Shown: positions 8,956 to 17,130, numbered from the stretch's first letter. The stretch: DNA of 64,000 nt from Levilactobacillus fuyuanensis (GCF_003946395.1 NZ_RHNZ01000007.1:1-64000), one strand, 5' to 3'. The notes: generated from the letters alone by a model not told the origin. Program-made: numbers and translations.

Positions 8956-9140
8956 GCCGGAGGCAACCTGGGATGGAGCCAGCCGTGACGATGGCGTTGG
9001 TTGAAGTTTTTTCAGTCAACCTACACCATGGGACGCGTTTGAAGACACGTCTCTCAGTGGCTTCAAACCGAGTCGGCAGACCGCTCTTTGGCTGGCGGCG
9101 GTCCCCACAGCGGCGGAATCCCAGGTTGCCGTAGGCGATA
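8956..9140 (+). repeat. SIR structured repeat, copy 3
   Basis: This copy has an extended 11-bp outer stem, CAACCTGGGAT (8964-8974) with ATCCCAGGTTG (9118-9128). Hairpin 1 is GGTTGA/TCAACC, where most other copies have CCGGG/CCCGG. Hairpin 2 is GTTTGAAG/CTTCAAAC. The conserved AGACCGCTCTTTGGCT hairpin and GCGGTCCCCACAGC follow. It lies head-to-head with copy 2. Confidence 0.88.
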
Positions 9141-9159
9141 ACCCTCATCAACCTAATGA

Positions 9160-9600
9160 CTAGAGGATTTGGCCGACAAACTCGCCGGCTGGGAGGGTAT
9201 TGAAGTCGTAAGTCTTGAAGTCATCGACGTTCTTGCTGTACCAGTGCATGCTTTCGGTGACCATCAAGTTCACGGCCTCGTCCTTTTCCTGAAGCGCAAT
9301 GATCGGCTTGTTACTCATCGTGGCCACACCCAATTCGTAGGCGGTCCCAGAATCCAGGTTCTTGGCCTCAAAGTCGATGACCGTGACGATGACATCGGCC
9401 GCCGCAATTTGATCCATGTCGCGGTGGAAGATCTCCGTGGCCCATGGCTTGGTAAATTGTTCGTTGGCCGCATCTTGGTGGAGCCGTGGTGAATAGAAAT
9501 CTTTAACCGTTGGATTGGCTTCCAGAGCAGCCTCTAGGCGTTTCACCCGGTCGACCTGTTCTGGACTAAAGAATGGACTCGCAACGTAAATCTGTGACAT
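9160..9600 (-). CDS. ndt: Nucleoside 2-deoxyribosyltransferase
   Basis: The enzyme exchanges the base of 2-deoxyribonucleosides, a nucleoside salvage step characteristic of lactobacilli. The 146-residue length is close to the family norm of about 157. The family signature is clear: YVASPFFS near the N-terminus and the active-site stretch NLDSGTAYELG (residues 81-91), with Asp83 and the nucleophile Glu89. The ATG at 9600 follows GGAGGAATTTAGTT. A further 22 codons upstream run into the terminator of the leader and are not translated. The 5' leader carries a PyrR-type attenuator, so expression probably tracks pyrimidine nucleotide supply. Confidence 0.93.
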   Translation of the reverse strand: MSQIYVASPFFSPEQVDRVKRLEAALEANPTVKDFYSPRLHQDAANEQFTKPWATEIFHRDMDQIAAADVIVTVIDFEAKNLDSGTAYELGVATMSNKPIIALQEKDEAVNLMVTESMHWYSKNVDDFKTYDFNTLPAGEFVGQIL

Positions 9601-9639
9601 AACTAAATTCCTCCATCGATTTGATTTCAACCCTCTCGG

Positions 9640-9770
9640 CATGAAAAAAGCGGCCGAATCCCGCAAGAATTCCAGCCGCTAGCTTCACTCGTACTTAGGC
9701 GCACGAATAACTTCTACCGTACCTTTATCAGCCTCACGGGACTAAATTAAAAGGACTTATTTGGTTGTTG
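9640..9770 (-). promoter_or_regulatory. PyrR-type transcription attenuator in front of ndt
   Basis: The minus-strand leader contains AGTCCCGTGAGGCT (9730-9743), a full match to the known PyrR-binding loop ARUCCNGNGAGGYU. Downstream is a strong terminator (AGCGGCTGGA paired with TTCGGCCGCT, about 9645-9680) with a T6 tail that ends roughly 40 nt before the ndt start. In pyr operons, PyrR plus UMP stabilises the anti-antiterminator and stops transcription. Applying that to ndt is inference from these matches. Confidence 0.82.
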
Positions 9771-9776
9771 TAAAGT

Positions 9777-9805
9777 ATTATACGGGCCGACTGTTCATCC
9801 GTCAA
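9777..9805 (-). promoter_or_regulatory. Promoter of the ndt attenuator transcript
   Basis: TTGACG (9800-9805) and TATAAT (9777-9782) on the minus strand with a 17-nt spacer, about 35 nt upstream of the PyrR-type loop. Confidence 0.85.
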
Positions 9806-9901
9806 ACCCAGAATTGTCGAAAATGATTGGGGTTAATCGGTAAACCACCCGCTGTGTCAGTGCTAACTAATTTTTCAATTAATTCCTGAACGTTGGAAAT
9901 T

Positions 9902-10098
9902 GTCGCCTGCGGCTGCCAGAGATTTCATCTGCTGTGGGGACCACCTACAACCAAAGCACGGGCTTCCGGCTTGGTTTGAAACCTCGCAAGGTTCATGCGA
10001 GTTTCCAAACACATCCCATGATGTAACCCCGGGAAGAATCAATCACCCGGGTTAACATCATCGTCACGGCCGACTCCATCTCTGGCCTCCTCCGGCTA
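9902..10098 (-). repeat. SIR structured repeat, copy 4
   Basis: Outer stem CCAGAGAT (9916-9923) with ATCTCTGG (10078-10085). Hairpin 1 is long: the ATGATGT and ACCCCGGG arms pair with CCCGGGTT and ACATCAT. Hairpin 2 is AAACTCGC/GCGAGGTTT and the hairpin 3 loop is AGCCCGTGCTTTGGTT. It lies upstream of the ndt promoter, outside its transcript. Confidence 0.88.
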
Positions 10099-10204
10099 GG
10101 CTAACTTCCAACCACAACATTAACTCAAAAATAATCACTTTGAATTTCCATGTCGTAAGTTTCACCAACACCAACAACTGTGGGCTAACACCATATAAGC
10201 CGTA

Positions 10205-10373
10205 GGACTGGTGAAAATTGGCTCAGCTGTGGGAATACGCTTAGCGGCGACCTTTGCCGGTTAGCGTATTGGGAACTTTAAGACGTGGTCCTCACGGCTT
10301 GAAGTTCAGCCTAAAGACCGTCCTTTGGCTTTAGGCGTCCGCCCTCAGCGTCACGGCCCATTTTCACCAGTCC
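10205..10373 (+). repeat. SIR structured repeat, copy 5 (short-core variant)
   Basis: A perfect 14-bp outer stem joins GGACTGGTGAAAAT (10205-10218) to ATTTTCACCAGTCC (10360-10373). Inside are hairpin 1 (AATACGCT/AGCGTATT), hairpin 2 (CTTTAAG/CTTGAAG) and hairpin 3 (GCCTAAAG/CTTTAGGC). The hairpin 3 loop ACCGTCCTTTGG is shared with the other copies and is followed by GTCCGCCCTCAGC. It ends 28 bp before the promoter of the PH-domain operon. Confidence 0.85.
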
Positions 10374-10400
10374 GGAGGCACATTTAGTTAACCCCCATGG

Positions 10401-10429
10401 TTGTCAGAGGATGGGGGACTTGCTACACT
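10401..10429 (+). promoter_or_regulatory. Promoter of the PH-domain operon
   Basis: TTGTCA (10401-10406) and TACACT (10424-10429) with a 17-nt spacer, about 30 nt upstream of the first gene. Confidence 0.7.
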
Positions 10430-10460
10430 GGTTATATCAGGAGAGGAGTTTCAAACATCT

Positions 10461-10937
10461 ATGTCATCTGAAAATCATCACTTACCCGACCGGATCAAGC
10501 TCATCTGGGGAATCAGCGCGGTCGGCAGTTTCATTGCTTTACTGGTCCTCACCGGCCTCATCTGGCTCACCTACCGCTACTGGGATTGGCCCTTATGGAT
10601 ACTTTCCACTTTTGCGGCGATCACCATTATCGAGCCCATCATCGAAGGTAGCCTCATCCCCTACCGCTACCGATTCACGCGCTACCAGATTTCTGCGGTC
10701 GCCGTTGAAATGCAATCCGGGTTTATCTTTAAGAAACGGGTCGCCATTCCGATTGCCCGGGTCCAAAACGTCACGCTCAACGCCGGCCCCTTACTACAAT
10801 GGCAGAAATTGACCAAGGTGTCGATTGCCACGGCCTCCACCAATCACGGTATCGAAGGCTTGGAGCTCGATGAAGCCGAAGCATTGCGCGATCAAATCAT
10901 GCGGCTCGCGCGGGAGGCCCGCCATGACCAAGCCTAA
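10461..10937 (+). CDS. PH-domain (bPH2/YdbS-like) membrane protein
   Basis: A 158-residue protein with two adjacent membrane helices (about residues 17-40 and 44-62), then a bacterial pleckstrin-homology domain of the YdbS type. Visible markers are YRYRFTRYQI and the IPIARVQNVTLNAGPLLQ strand region typical of bPH2. Start at the ATG after GGAGAGGAG. It overlaps the next gene by 14 nt, so translation is probably coupled. Paired YdbS/YdbT proteins occur widely in Firmicutes. In Bacillus they are linked to resistance to membrane-active heterologous bacteriocins, but a function here is not shown. Confidence 0.88.
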   Translation: MSSENHHLPDRIKLIWGISAVGSFIALLVLTGLIWLTYRYWDWPLWILSTFAAITIIEPIIEGSLIPYRYRFTRYQISAVAVEMQSGFIFKKRVAIPIARVQNVTLNAGPLLQWQKLTKVSIATASTNHGIEGLELDEAEALRDQIMRLAREARHDQA

Positions 10938-12390
10938 ACGTACCCATCCACTGGGCCTGTTCCTGCACATTGCCAATTCCATCAAGGAATACTGGTTTCT
11001 CTTCATTCTGGTCTTTACGTTGTATAACCAGCCCATCTGGTTCGCACTGTGCTGGGCCGGGATCATTCTTGCCATGATCATCTGGCCCGCCACGCGCTGG
11101 GCCACGTTAAGCTACCGCGTCACCCCGACAGCGATTGAAGTCAACTCCGGGGTCTTCGTTCGCCACCACGAGCATATTCCCTATTCACGAATTCAAACGG
11201 TTCAACGGAAACAATGGTTCTTCCTAGCCCCGTTTAAGCTGGAAGAACTCTATATTGAGACGGCCAGCCATGATGATAACAAACCCGAAGCACGACTGGC
11301 CGCAGTTCCCACAACTCTTGCCGATACCATCGACGGCTACCGTTTGGGCGCGACCGCCACAGCAGCAGCTGATTCAGCAGATACTACGGAAACTGGAAAT
11401 AGCGTAGACACGGACACTGCTCCGATACCCGCAGCCACGCCAGTAACTGCCCATTACCGCATCAATAACCGCACGTTGCTCAAGTTTGCGTTTACCTCGA
11501 CGGGGTTCATCCCCCTGCTTTTGATTCTGTTGGCCATCTATAACAAGATTCCGCGCAGCTGGACCGATGCCTTGATTGACGACGCCACTCATTTGGCCCT
11601 CATCGTTCTGATTGGTGGGGCCGTAGCCGTGGTCGCCATTGCCTGGGTCGGTGCCTTCCTGTGGACCTACATCCGCTACTTTCACTTCGACGTGGCCTTA
11701 CAGGGTGACCAGCTGAAGACGGCGAAAGGTCTGTTCCAGCGTAATACGATCACCGCGCCGCTCAAACGGATTCAGGCCATCCGGGTCAAACAAAACGTTT
11801 TCCGGCAGTGGCTGCACATCCAAACCGTTCAAGTCCTGCTAGCCTCCAAGGCCGCTTCCAAGGACGACGATGATGACCTGGTGATTCTGCCGGCCGTCCC
11901 ACAGTCGCAACTTTACGATGTGGCCCCACCATTTGTCGGCTGGCTACCGGACCACACACCGGATCTCAGCGATCTCAACGTCGCCGACCGGCGGCAGTGG
12001 TATCTCATCCGTAATGCCCTACTGATTGTCATTGCGCCAGTAGCCCTCGCCAGCTTCCTGCTACCGCACTGGATGTGGGCCTTTGCCCTGATTCTGGTCA
12101 TCGCCTTCTTCCAGGGGCGCTTCGCCGCTCACCAAACGGGCGGGGGGCTGATCACCCCGCGGATGCTGGCGCTACAGACCGGCCACATGTGGACCAAGGA
12201 GACTTACTACCTGCCCGTCGACATGATCCAATCAGTTCGGCTAAGACAGTCTATCTGGATGAAACGAACCGGACTCATGCACCTCATCGTCAACGTGCGT
12301 CACGGTAATAAGAATCAAGCGATTGAACTGCGGTATCTGAAGGCTGAGCAAGCCCAACGTGTCTACGACTGGTACCTACAGACCGTCTGA
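10924..12390 (+). CDS. PH-domain (YdbT-like) membrane protein with three bPH2 repeats
   Basis: A 488-residue protein, the larger partner of the preceding gene. It has hydrophobic helix pairs at about residues 16-58, 182-240 and 360-395, each followed by a bPH2-type module. Examples are [13 protein letters not shown] then [13 protein letters not shown] in the first, and [16 protein letters not shown] in the second. The third has [14 protein letters not shown] near the end. An acidic Asp/Thr-rich linker lies at about 145-175. The start ATG (10924) lies inside the upstream gene and follows GGGAGG. The longer frame to 10825 is only overlap with that gene. Likely a membrane complex with the YdbS-like protein. 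Confidence 0.88.
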   Translation: MTKPKRTHPLGLFLHIANSIKEYWFLFILVFTLYNQPIWFALCWAGIILAMIIWPATRWATLSYRVTPTAIEVNSGVFVRHHEHIPYSRIQTVQRKQWFFLAPFKLEELYIETASHDDNKPEARLAAVPTTLADTIDGYRLGATATAAADSADTTETGNSVDTDTAPIPAATPVTAHYRINNRTLLKFAFTSTGFIPLLLILLAIYNKIPRSWTDALIDDATHLALIVLIGGAVAVVAIAWVGAFLWTYIRYFHFDVALQGDQLKTAKGLFQRNTITAPLKRIQAIRVKQNVFRQWLHIQTVQVLLASKAASKDDDDDLVILPAVPQSQLYDVAPPFVGWLPDHTPDLSDLNVADRRQWYLIRNALLIVIAPVALASFLLPHWMWAFALILVIAFFQGRFAAHQTGGGLITPRMLALQTGHMWTKETYYLPVDMIQSVRLRQSIWMKRTGLMHLIVNVRHGNKNQAIELRYLKAEQAQRVYDWYLQTV

Positions 12391-12404
12391 AAGGAGTCAC
12401 GCCC

Positions 12405-12755
12405 ATGACCACCCCTCGTATTTTCAAGATGAGCTTCGCACGCGTCTACCCGCTGTACGTCCAGAAAGCCGAAAAGAAGGGACACACCGCCGCCGAAGTC
12501 GATGAGATCATCACCTGGCTGACCGGCTACGACGCACTCGCCTTGCAGACCCAATTGGATGCCAACGTGGATTGCGCCAGCTTCATGGCCAACGCCCCCC
12601 GCTTTAATCCTAATGCTGCCAAGATTACCGGCGTTGTTTGCGGTGTTCGCGTTGAAGAGATTGCGGACCCCATCATGCAACGCCTGCGCTATCTCGACAA
12701 GCTGATCGACGAGTTGGCTCGAGGAAAGGCCATGGCCAAAATCTTGCGGGATTGA
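12405..12755 (+). CDS. DUF2200-family protein
   Basis: A 116-residue soluble protein matching the DUF2200 family. It opens with [20 protein letters not shown] and contains the ITWLTGYD segment characteristic of that family, then the C-terminal helix [17 protein letters not shown]. The Shine-Dalgarno AAAGGAGTCACGCCC fits the ATG at 12405, 14 nt after the PH-domain gene. It is therefore probably the third gene of that operon. The family has no established biochemical role that I can state. Confidence 0.85.
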   Translation: MTTPRIFKMSFARVYPLYVQKAEKKGHTAAEVDEIITWLTGYDALALQTQLDANVDCASFMANAPRFNPNAAKITGVVCGVRVEEIADPIMQRLRYLDKLIDELARGKAMAKILRD

Positions 12756-12914
12756 TGATAGCGGTAGTCATTTTCGACATGCTGCCCATTGTATTAGCGG
12801 TTCCGGGTTCCCCGGAACCAGTGCTCTTACTCATTACTAATGTCAAAAGCGCCGAAATAGTCGCACGAATTTGCTAAACCATAGAAATTCTTAAACTGTC
12901 CCAGCACCACAATT

Positions 12915-12950
12915 AAGGCCATTCCCCACTTAACCGGGAATGGCCTTTTT
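12915..12950 (+). terminator. Terminator of the PH-domain/DUF2200 operon
   Basis: AAGGCCATTCCC pairs with GGGAATGGCCTT around CACTTAACC, followed by a T run. It lies 160 nt after the DUF2200 stop codon. Confidence 0.88.
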
Positions 12951-12964
12951 GATATGTTTGCTGA

Positions 12965-13011
12965 CAAAAAACGGGCATCCACAACCTCAACAGTTGTTGG
13001 TGCCCGTTTCG
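12965..13011 (-). terminator. Terminator of the GntR-ABC operon
   Basis: The minus strand reads CGGGCACCAACAAC paired with GTTGTGGATGCCCG, followed by T6. Confidence 0.88.
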
Positions 13012-13106
13012 TCTCGCCACAGCGTTCCCCAACGTTGTGACGCTCCCCTTGGTACGCACCGACCTCCCCAAGCCGTGGTGTACCGATACTACTTTCGTTA
13101 AAGCCT
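13012..13106 (-). other. Two hairpins with TTGGGGA loops in the 3' region of the ABC operon
   Basis: On the minus strand, between the permease stop codon and the terminator, there are two stem-loops. GGTAC-CACGG / CCG-GTACC carries the loop CTTGGGGAGGT (about 13052-13087). AGCGT / ACGCT encloses CGTTGGGGAACG (about 13022-13046). With the terminator they make three consecutive hairpins in about 140 nt. This could be a structured 3' UTR or a 3'-derived small RNA. Confidence 0.5.
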
Positions 13107-13111
13107 ACTCT

Positions 13112-14053
13112 CTAGCCGCGTTTACGTTCACGCCATTGATGCCACTGTTCTCCCAATCGGGGACGCCATAACCACGCGTAACCGAATAACAATGTAAACA
13201 GCAGGGACAGGACGAACGAGGTCCCGTCCGACGTCCAACTGAAGAAGAACGTGACGTAAATGACAAAGACGATGTATACCGGAACCCGCAAGTGCGGGAA
13301 CATTAAGTACTCACCATTATGTTCCAGTGAAAGCCGTTGATACAGAGCCGATCCCCAGATAAGCAGTGCCAGTGCGAGAATGACAGCGAACGTCAAGACG
13401 CACCACATAATCTGTGTTTCCGTTAGCGAGGTCAACTTCCTCACTATATTACCACTGATTGCGCTATATCCGCCTAAAGAAAAGGTAAAGCCCGCAATGG
13501 TCACGACGAGCGGCCCTTCTTGCCCGATGATCAAGGAAGCAAACCAACTAATGGCGAACAGGCCAAATGACATCATCAGCCCAAACAACCAGGATGACAG
13601 GATACCCGGCCACCCAATGTGCCAAGTATAGCCACTCGGTGTGCCGACCCAGTAGATCAGATACTGCACGGCCGTCGTGACGCTATCGATAAATAGGAGC
13701 GTCAGAAAGGCCACCTTGATTTTTGACCAGTAGATCCGTTGCCGACTGAAGCCACTGCTGAACAGAAACTGGTTAAAGTTATCCCGTAGATCAAGGTGCA
13801 TCATTTCTAGGCCGGCCAACCAGGCAGCAATCATCAGCCAAACGGAAAACCCAGAGAAGTAGATGCCCCGGTACGGCGCCCACTGCTGCATGGTCACGGC
13901 GTTCACCAGGCTACGACTGTAATGATCACTCGTCACATCATGGAGGGCAATCAACGCGATCATCACGATACCTAACAGGGCCATTGCCCCGATGGCAAAG
14001 AGCATTCTACGATGGCGTTGCCAAATCAACTGGTCCAAACGATTTTTAAACAT
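13112..14053 (-). CDS. ABC-2 type transporter permease
   Basis: A 313-residue membrane protein with about six hydrophobic helices (roughly residues 18-38, 58-76, 105-127, 144-165, 174-196, 214-230, with a further pair near 255-290). It is translated 16 nt after the ATPase gene and lies in the order GntR, ATPase, permease, as in YtrA-type operons of Firmicutes. It probably forms the membrane channel for the ATPase encoded upstream. The exported substrate is not evident. YtrA-type operons respond to cell-wall antibiotics in Bacillus, but that is only an analogy here. Confidence 0.85.
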   Translation of the reverse strand: MFKNRLDQLIWQRHRRMLFAIGAMALLGIVMIALIALHDVTSDHYSRSLVNAVTMQQWAPYRGIYFSGFSVWLMIAAWLAGLEMMHLDLRDNFNQFLFSSGFSRQRIYWSKIKVAFLTLLFIDSVTTAVQYLIYWVGTPSGYTWHIGWPGILSSWLFGLMMSFGLFAISWFASLIIGQEGPLVVTIAGFTFSLGGYSAISGNIVRKLTSLTETQIMWCVLTFAVILALALLIWGSALYQRLSLEHNGEYLMFPHLRVPVYIVFVIYVTFFFSWTSDGTSFVLSLLFTLLFGYAWLWRPRLGEQWHQWRERKRG

Positions 14054-14069
14054 GTCTGCGTCTCCTCCC

Positions 14070-14963
14070 CTACTTCAACAGCTGGTAACCCGTGTCATGC
14101 GCTAAGTTAGCACGGAACAGGTCTTCCAGGGTCAATGGTAATTCTTCAAATAAGACTGGCTTTAACGCCTTTAACTCTTGCTCGATAGCCGGTGTGTAGT
14201 CGGTAATGACCACGACCAATACCCGACCGGAAACCCGGATCAACTGGCTGTGTGCCTTGAGCACGTCCGGAATCACCTTGTCATTGAGCACCAACTGAAT
14301 CTTCTTGGCCCGTGAACGGACTTCTTCCAGATTATAATCGTGAATCAGTCGACTATCCTTCAACAGGAGCACCCGGTCACTCAACCCATCCAATTCATTT
14401 AAATCATGTGAAGAGATCAGGAAACCCTTCTGTTGATCGGCCACCTCGTCGATAACCATCGTTGCGATATTTTCCCGCACGATAACGTCCAGTCCGTCAA
14501 AGGGTTCATCCAAGATGATGTAGGTCGCATTCGAGGTCAGCGCCAGAATCAGGTTGACTAACGCCCGCATCCCCTTAGAGAGCCGCCGATACTGGCTGTT
14601 GGGGTCTAACTTGAATTGCGTAATTAATTTTGTAAAACGGTCACCGTCAAAGTTGGGATACACCGTCCCGAAGAATCGGGGAAGTTCCCACAACCGATAA
14701 GTACTTAAAAAGTTATACTGCGTGTCAATAAAGAAGAGCTGTTCCTGACGACTGGGTACATTGAGGATATCCTCGCCGTCGATCGCCACGTGGCCAGTCT
14801 CTGGCACGTACTGATTCATCATCGTCCGAAATAAGGTGGTCTTCCCCACACCATTTCGGCCGACTAAACCGATGATTTCTCCGGGTGCCCATTCAAAGTT
14901 AATGTCCTGAATGATCGGCCGCCCGCTGATTTGTTTGCTTAATCCCGTAACTTGTAACGTCAT
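14070..14963 (-). CDS. ABC transporter ATP-binding protein (YtrB-type)
   Basis: A 297-residue single-domain ATPase. Walker A GRNGVGKTT is at residues 35-43, the signature appears as LSKGM near residue 131, and Walker B YIILDEPFDGLD is near residue 158, followed by the H-loop SSHDLNELD. The C-terminal 70 residues are a family-specific tail. The start codon overlaps the GntR stop by 4 nt, so the two genes are translationally coupled. Together with the permease it should form an ABC-2 exporter. Confidence 0.93.
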   Translation of the reverse strand: MTLQVTGLSKQISGRPIIQDINFEWAPGEIIGLVGRNGVGKTTLFRTMMNQYVPETGHVAIDGEDILNVPSRQEQLFFIDTQYNFLSTYRLWELPRFFGTVYPNFDGDRFTKLITQFKLDPNSQYRRLSKGMRALVNLILALTSNATYIILDEPFDGLDVIVRENIATMVIDEVADQQKGFLISSHDLNELDGLSDRVLLLKDSRLIHDYNLEEVRSRAKKIQLVLNDKVIPDVLKAHSQLIRVSGRVLVVVITDYTPAIEQELKALKPVLFEELPLTLEDLFRANLAHDTGYQLLK

Positions 14964-15334
14964 TGCTCTACCCCCTCATATGCCGCCTTGATCCAATCGA
15001 CAACTTCGTCCAACGGTACACCGAGGTACCGAATCTCCGTCAACAATGTCAGGAGTTGTTTCTTCGTGGCAACCACCTGAGCCGAATCGCCGGCCGGTGT
15101 GACTGCCTCGCGGACGTAAGTGCCCTTCCCGTGGACCGTGGTGATGACTTGTTGCCCTTCCAACTGCTTGTAGGCCTTGCTGACCGTGTTCGGGTTCAGT
15201 TGTTCCTGCCGCGCCATCTCTCTGACGGACGGCAACCGGTCACCCGGCCGCAAGATGCCCTGGACGATCTGTTGTTTAACGCGTAACACCAGCTGCTCGT
15301 AGTACGGCAGTCCGGATTGATCGTTTACTTGCAT
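14960..15334 (-). CDS. GntR-family repressor, YtrA subfamily
   Basis: A 124-residue regulator with the N-terminal GntR winged helix (about residues 8-75). LRPGDRLPSVREMARQEQLN and NTVSKAYKQLE contain the recognition helix. A short C-terminal helical tail follows, as in the YtrA subfamily. The ATG at 15334 follows AAGGGGTG; the GTG three codons earlier lies within that site. It is the first gene of the ABC operon, and a perfect inverted repeat over its own promoter -10 is the obvious autoregulatory operator. Confidence 0.93.
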   Translation of the reverse strand: MQVNDQSGLPYYEQLVLRVKQQIVQGILRPGDRLPSVREMARQEQLNPNTVSKAYKQLEGQQVITTVHGKGTYVREAVTPAGDSAQVVATKKQLLTLLTEIRYLGVPLDEVVDWIKAAYEGVEQ

Positions 15335-15369
15335 GTTTTTCACCCCTTGGTTTGGCTACGTGTTCTGTG

Positions 15370-15403
15370 TGTACTATTATACCTAGTACAGTTAAAATGG
15401 CAA
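15370..15403 (-). promoter_or_regulatory. Promoter and GntR operator of the ABC operon
   Basis: TTGCCA (15398-15403) and TATAAT (15376-15381) on the minus strand with a 16-nt spacer. The -10 is embedded in the perfect inverted repeat TGTACTA-N7-TAGTACA (15370-15390), which is the size and position expected for a YtrA-type repressor site. Binding by the adjacent GntR protein is inferred. Confidence 0.82.
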
Positions 15404-15454
15404 CCCCTTGTTTGAAAATTAATTGTGATTGCTGATTTGACTGACCTTGATTAC

Positions 15455-15735
15455 GCCTCCCGGGATGGTGAAAATGGACTGGGACGCGGTGGGCGGACGT
15501 CATCGCCTTGCCGGGCGGCGCAAATAGGCTGGAACGCTAGGGCGGACGCCGGGAGCCAAAGTACGGTCTCCCGGCTTGACTCGGAACCTCTAAGGACCGA
15601 GTTTCCAAGTCACCAATTATCTAGGCAGCAAAGTTCGCTACCAAGATAATTCCCACGGCTGAGCCGATTTGCGCCACCCTCACGGCTAACATGGCGTCGA
15701 CCCAACCGCGTCTATTTTCACCATCCCTCCGGATC
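15455..15735 (-). repeat. SIR structured repeat, copy 6 (long variant)
   Basis: The largest copy, about 280 nt. The outermost 14-bp stem joins GGGATGGTGAAAAT (15462-15475) to ATTTTCACCATCCC (15714-15727). On the minus strand a second domain is closed by GACGCGG/CCGCGTC and by GGTGGCGCAAAT/ATTTGCGCCGCC. The core holds hairpin 1 (AATTATCT/AGATAATT), hairpin 2 (CTCGG/CCGAG arms) and hairpin 3 (GCCGGGAG/CTCCCGGC), with the conserved loop ACCGTACTTTGG, then GTCCGCCCTAGC. Confidence 0.85.
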
Positions 15736-15822
15736 ACACCGTGTCAAACCAGCAATCTCTATATCGTCCGGCCGATACTGTGAGAATTCTTACATATCAA
15801 CTCACTAGCACATCACTGAAAC

Positions 15823-15858
15823 ACAAAAGGACCAGCTAAGCCATCGCTCGCTGGTCCC
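15823..15858 (-). terminator. Terminator downstream of SIR copy 7 and the DUF975 gene
   Basis: The minus strand reads GGACCAGC paired with GCTGGTCC, then TTTTGTGTTT. It lies about 440 nt beyond the DUF975 stop codon, so a read-through transcript would include the complement of SIR copy 7. Confidence 0.75.
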
Positions 15859-16069
15859 AATACAAGTTATGTTTAAAGTCCCCGAAATCAATAACGCAAT
15901 AGTCCCCGCTATTCCGTTGGCCATATCACCACCGAGCCTCACAGGTAACTAGTGATGATATTGCTATAAATCAATGACGCCAACAGCAGTGCTCCTGACC
16001 ATGGCAACAACGATAGATCTTCTGTACATAGCTTTCATTCTGAAGGTACCGTCTAGACTCGTTCTGTAG

Positions 16070-16240
16070 CCGAAGGCAGTTGGGTTCTACGCAGTGACGG
16101 GGGTCTTTGCTAGCGTACCTAGCTAGCTTAGACCCCGGGACGATTGGTAGACTCGACCTTTGAGGCTTCCAATCACCTCTAGAGACCGCCATTTGGCTCT
16201 AGAGGTTGCCCCACAGCGTAGTACCCAACTGATGTAGGCG
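16070..16240 (+). repeat. SIR structured repeat, copy 7 (short-core variant)
   Basis: The outer stems are CAGTTGGGT (16077-16085) with ACCCAACTG (16223-16231), and CTACGC with GCGTAG. Hairpin 1 is GGGGTCT/AGACCCC with an inner GCTAGC/GCTAGC. Hairpin 2 is GATTGG/CCAATC. Hairpin 3 is CCTCTAGAG/CTCTAGAGG with the conserved loop ACCGCCATTTGG, followed by TTGCCCCACAGC. A second CCACAGCGTCACGGCC-like tail follows at about 16252-16267. Confidence 0.83.
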
Positions 16241-16296
16241 AAAGAACCTAATCCACAGCGTCACGGCCGATTGCCAGTACCCGGTAAGGCGCTGGT

Positions 16297-17031
16297 TTAC
16301 GCCATCCCGTCGTCATCGTGGTCATCCCCACCAACTGTTGCTTGGGGTTCGTCGTGGCGGACGACCAGTTGCGTGAAGAACTTCGCCCGGGCCATGTCAT
16401 AGTATGGTTGGACGAACAGCCCCGCCAGACCAAACGTGATCATTCCCAACAGGAACCAGCCAATAAAACTCAGGTCCATGATAAATAGGAATGCCTTGTT
16501 ACCATCCATCATGTGCCGCGACTTGGTAATTGCCTGTAGCGGCGAGAGCTCTTCGCCCTTGTCGACCGCGTCTCGGTACAAAAAGAACGCCTGTGAGTAG
16601 GAATAAGACTTGATAAAGCCCGGCACAATCAACAACAAGCTCCACAACAACGTGAAAATGGTGATCAGAATACCGATGAAAATCCAGCCCAAGAAATAAC
16701 GGCCGTTATCAAACAGTTTGAAACTCCGTTGAATGGGATTGTCCAATTTGGCAGTTCCCCGGTCGATATCGATCATGGTCAAACGGGTCCCCGCCCGCAT
16801 CATTGATCCCGCAATAATCAGTAGCCATCCGAACGAAAAGAAACCACTGACAGTCGTTCCCCCGTTACTCCATAAGGTTTGCGTAAAGACGTTGGCACTC
16901 CGTTCGTAGACCATGCCACCGATCCAGTTCAATGCAATCCAAAGAATTGAGAGTAGTATGTAAAAACCGATGTGATCCAAGATTTGACTCTTGGCCCCTA
17001 ATTTAAAATTAATGCGATCTTGTGAATCCAT
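16297..17031 (-). CDS. DUF975-family integral membrane protein
   Basis: A 244-residue membrane protein with six hydrophobic helices (about residues 18-42, 62-80, 112-138, 139-150, 180-205). The C-terminal cytoplasmic tail is very acidic (GGDDHDDDGMA). The motif PGFIKSYSYSQAFFLYRD is diagnostic of the DUF975 family. This family is common in lactobacilli and streptococci and has no assigned reaction. The gene is divergent from the first arylsulfotransferase-like gene, and their start codons are about 230 bp apart. It is likely monocistronic. Confidence 0.87.
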   Translation of the reverse strand: MDSQDRINFKLGAKSQILDHIGFYILLSILWIALNWIGGMVYERSANVFTQTLWSNGGTTVSGFFSFGWLLIIAGSMMRAGTRLTMIDIDRGTAKLDNPIQRSFKLFDNGRYFLGWIFIGILITIFTLLWSLLLIVPGFIKSYSYSQAFFLYRDAVDKGEELSPLQAITKSRHMMDGNKAFLFIMDLSFIGWFLLGMITFGLAGLFVQPYYDMARAKFFTQLVVRHDEPQATVGGDDHDDDGMA

Positions 17032-17130
17032 GTAAACTCCTCCTCGTTTTCACTGCCTGTGATTGTTTTATTGTAACATAATTGTCACATTAGTTTTAGA
17101 GAAACGGACGATTCTAAAAATTGCCTGAAC

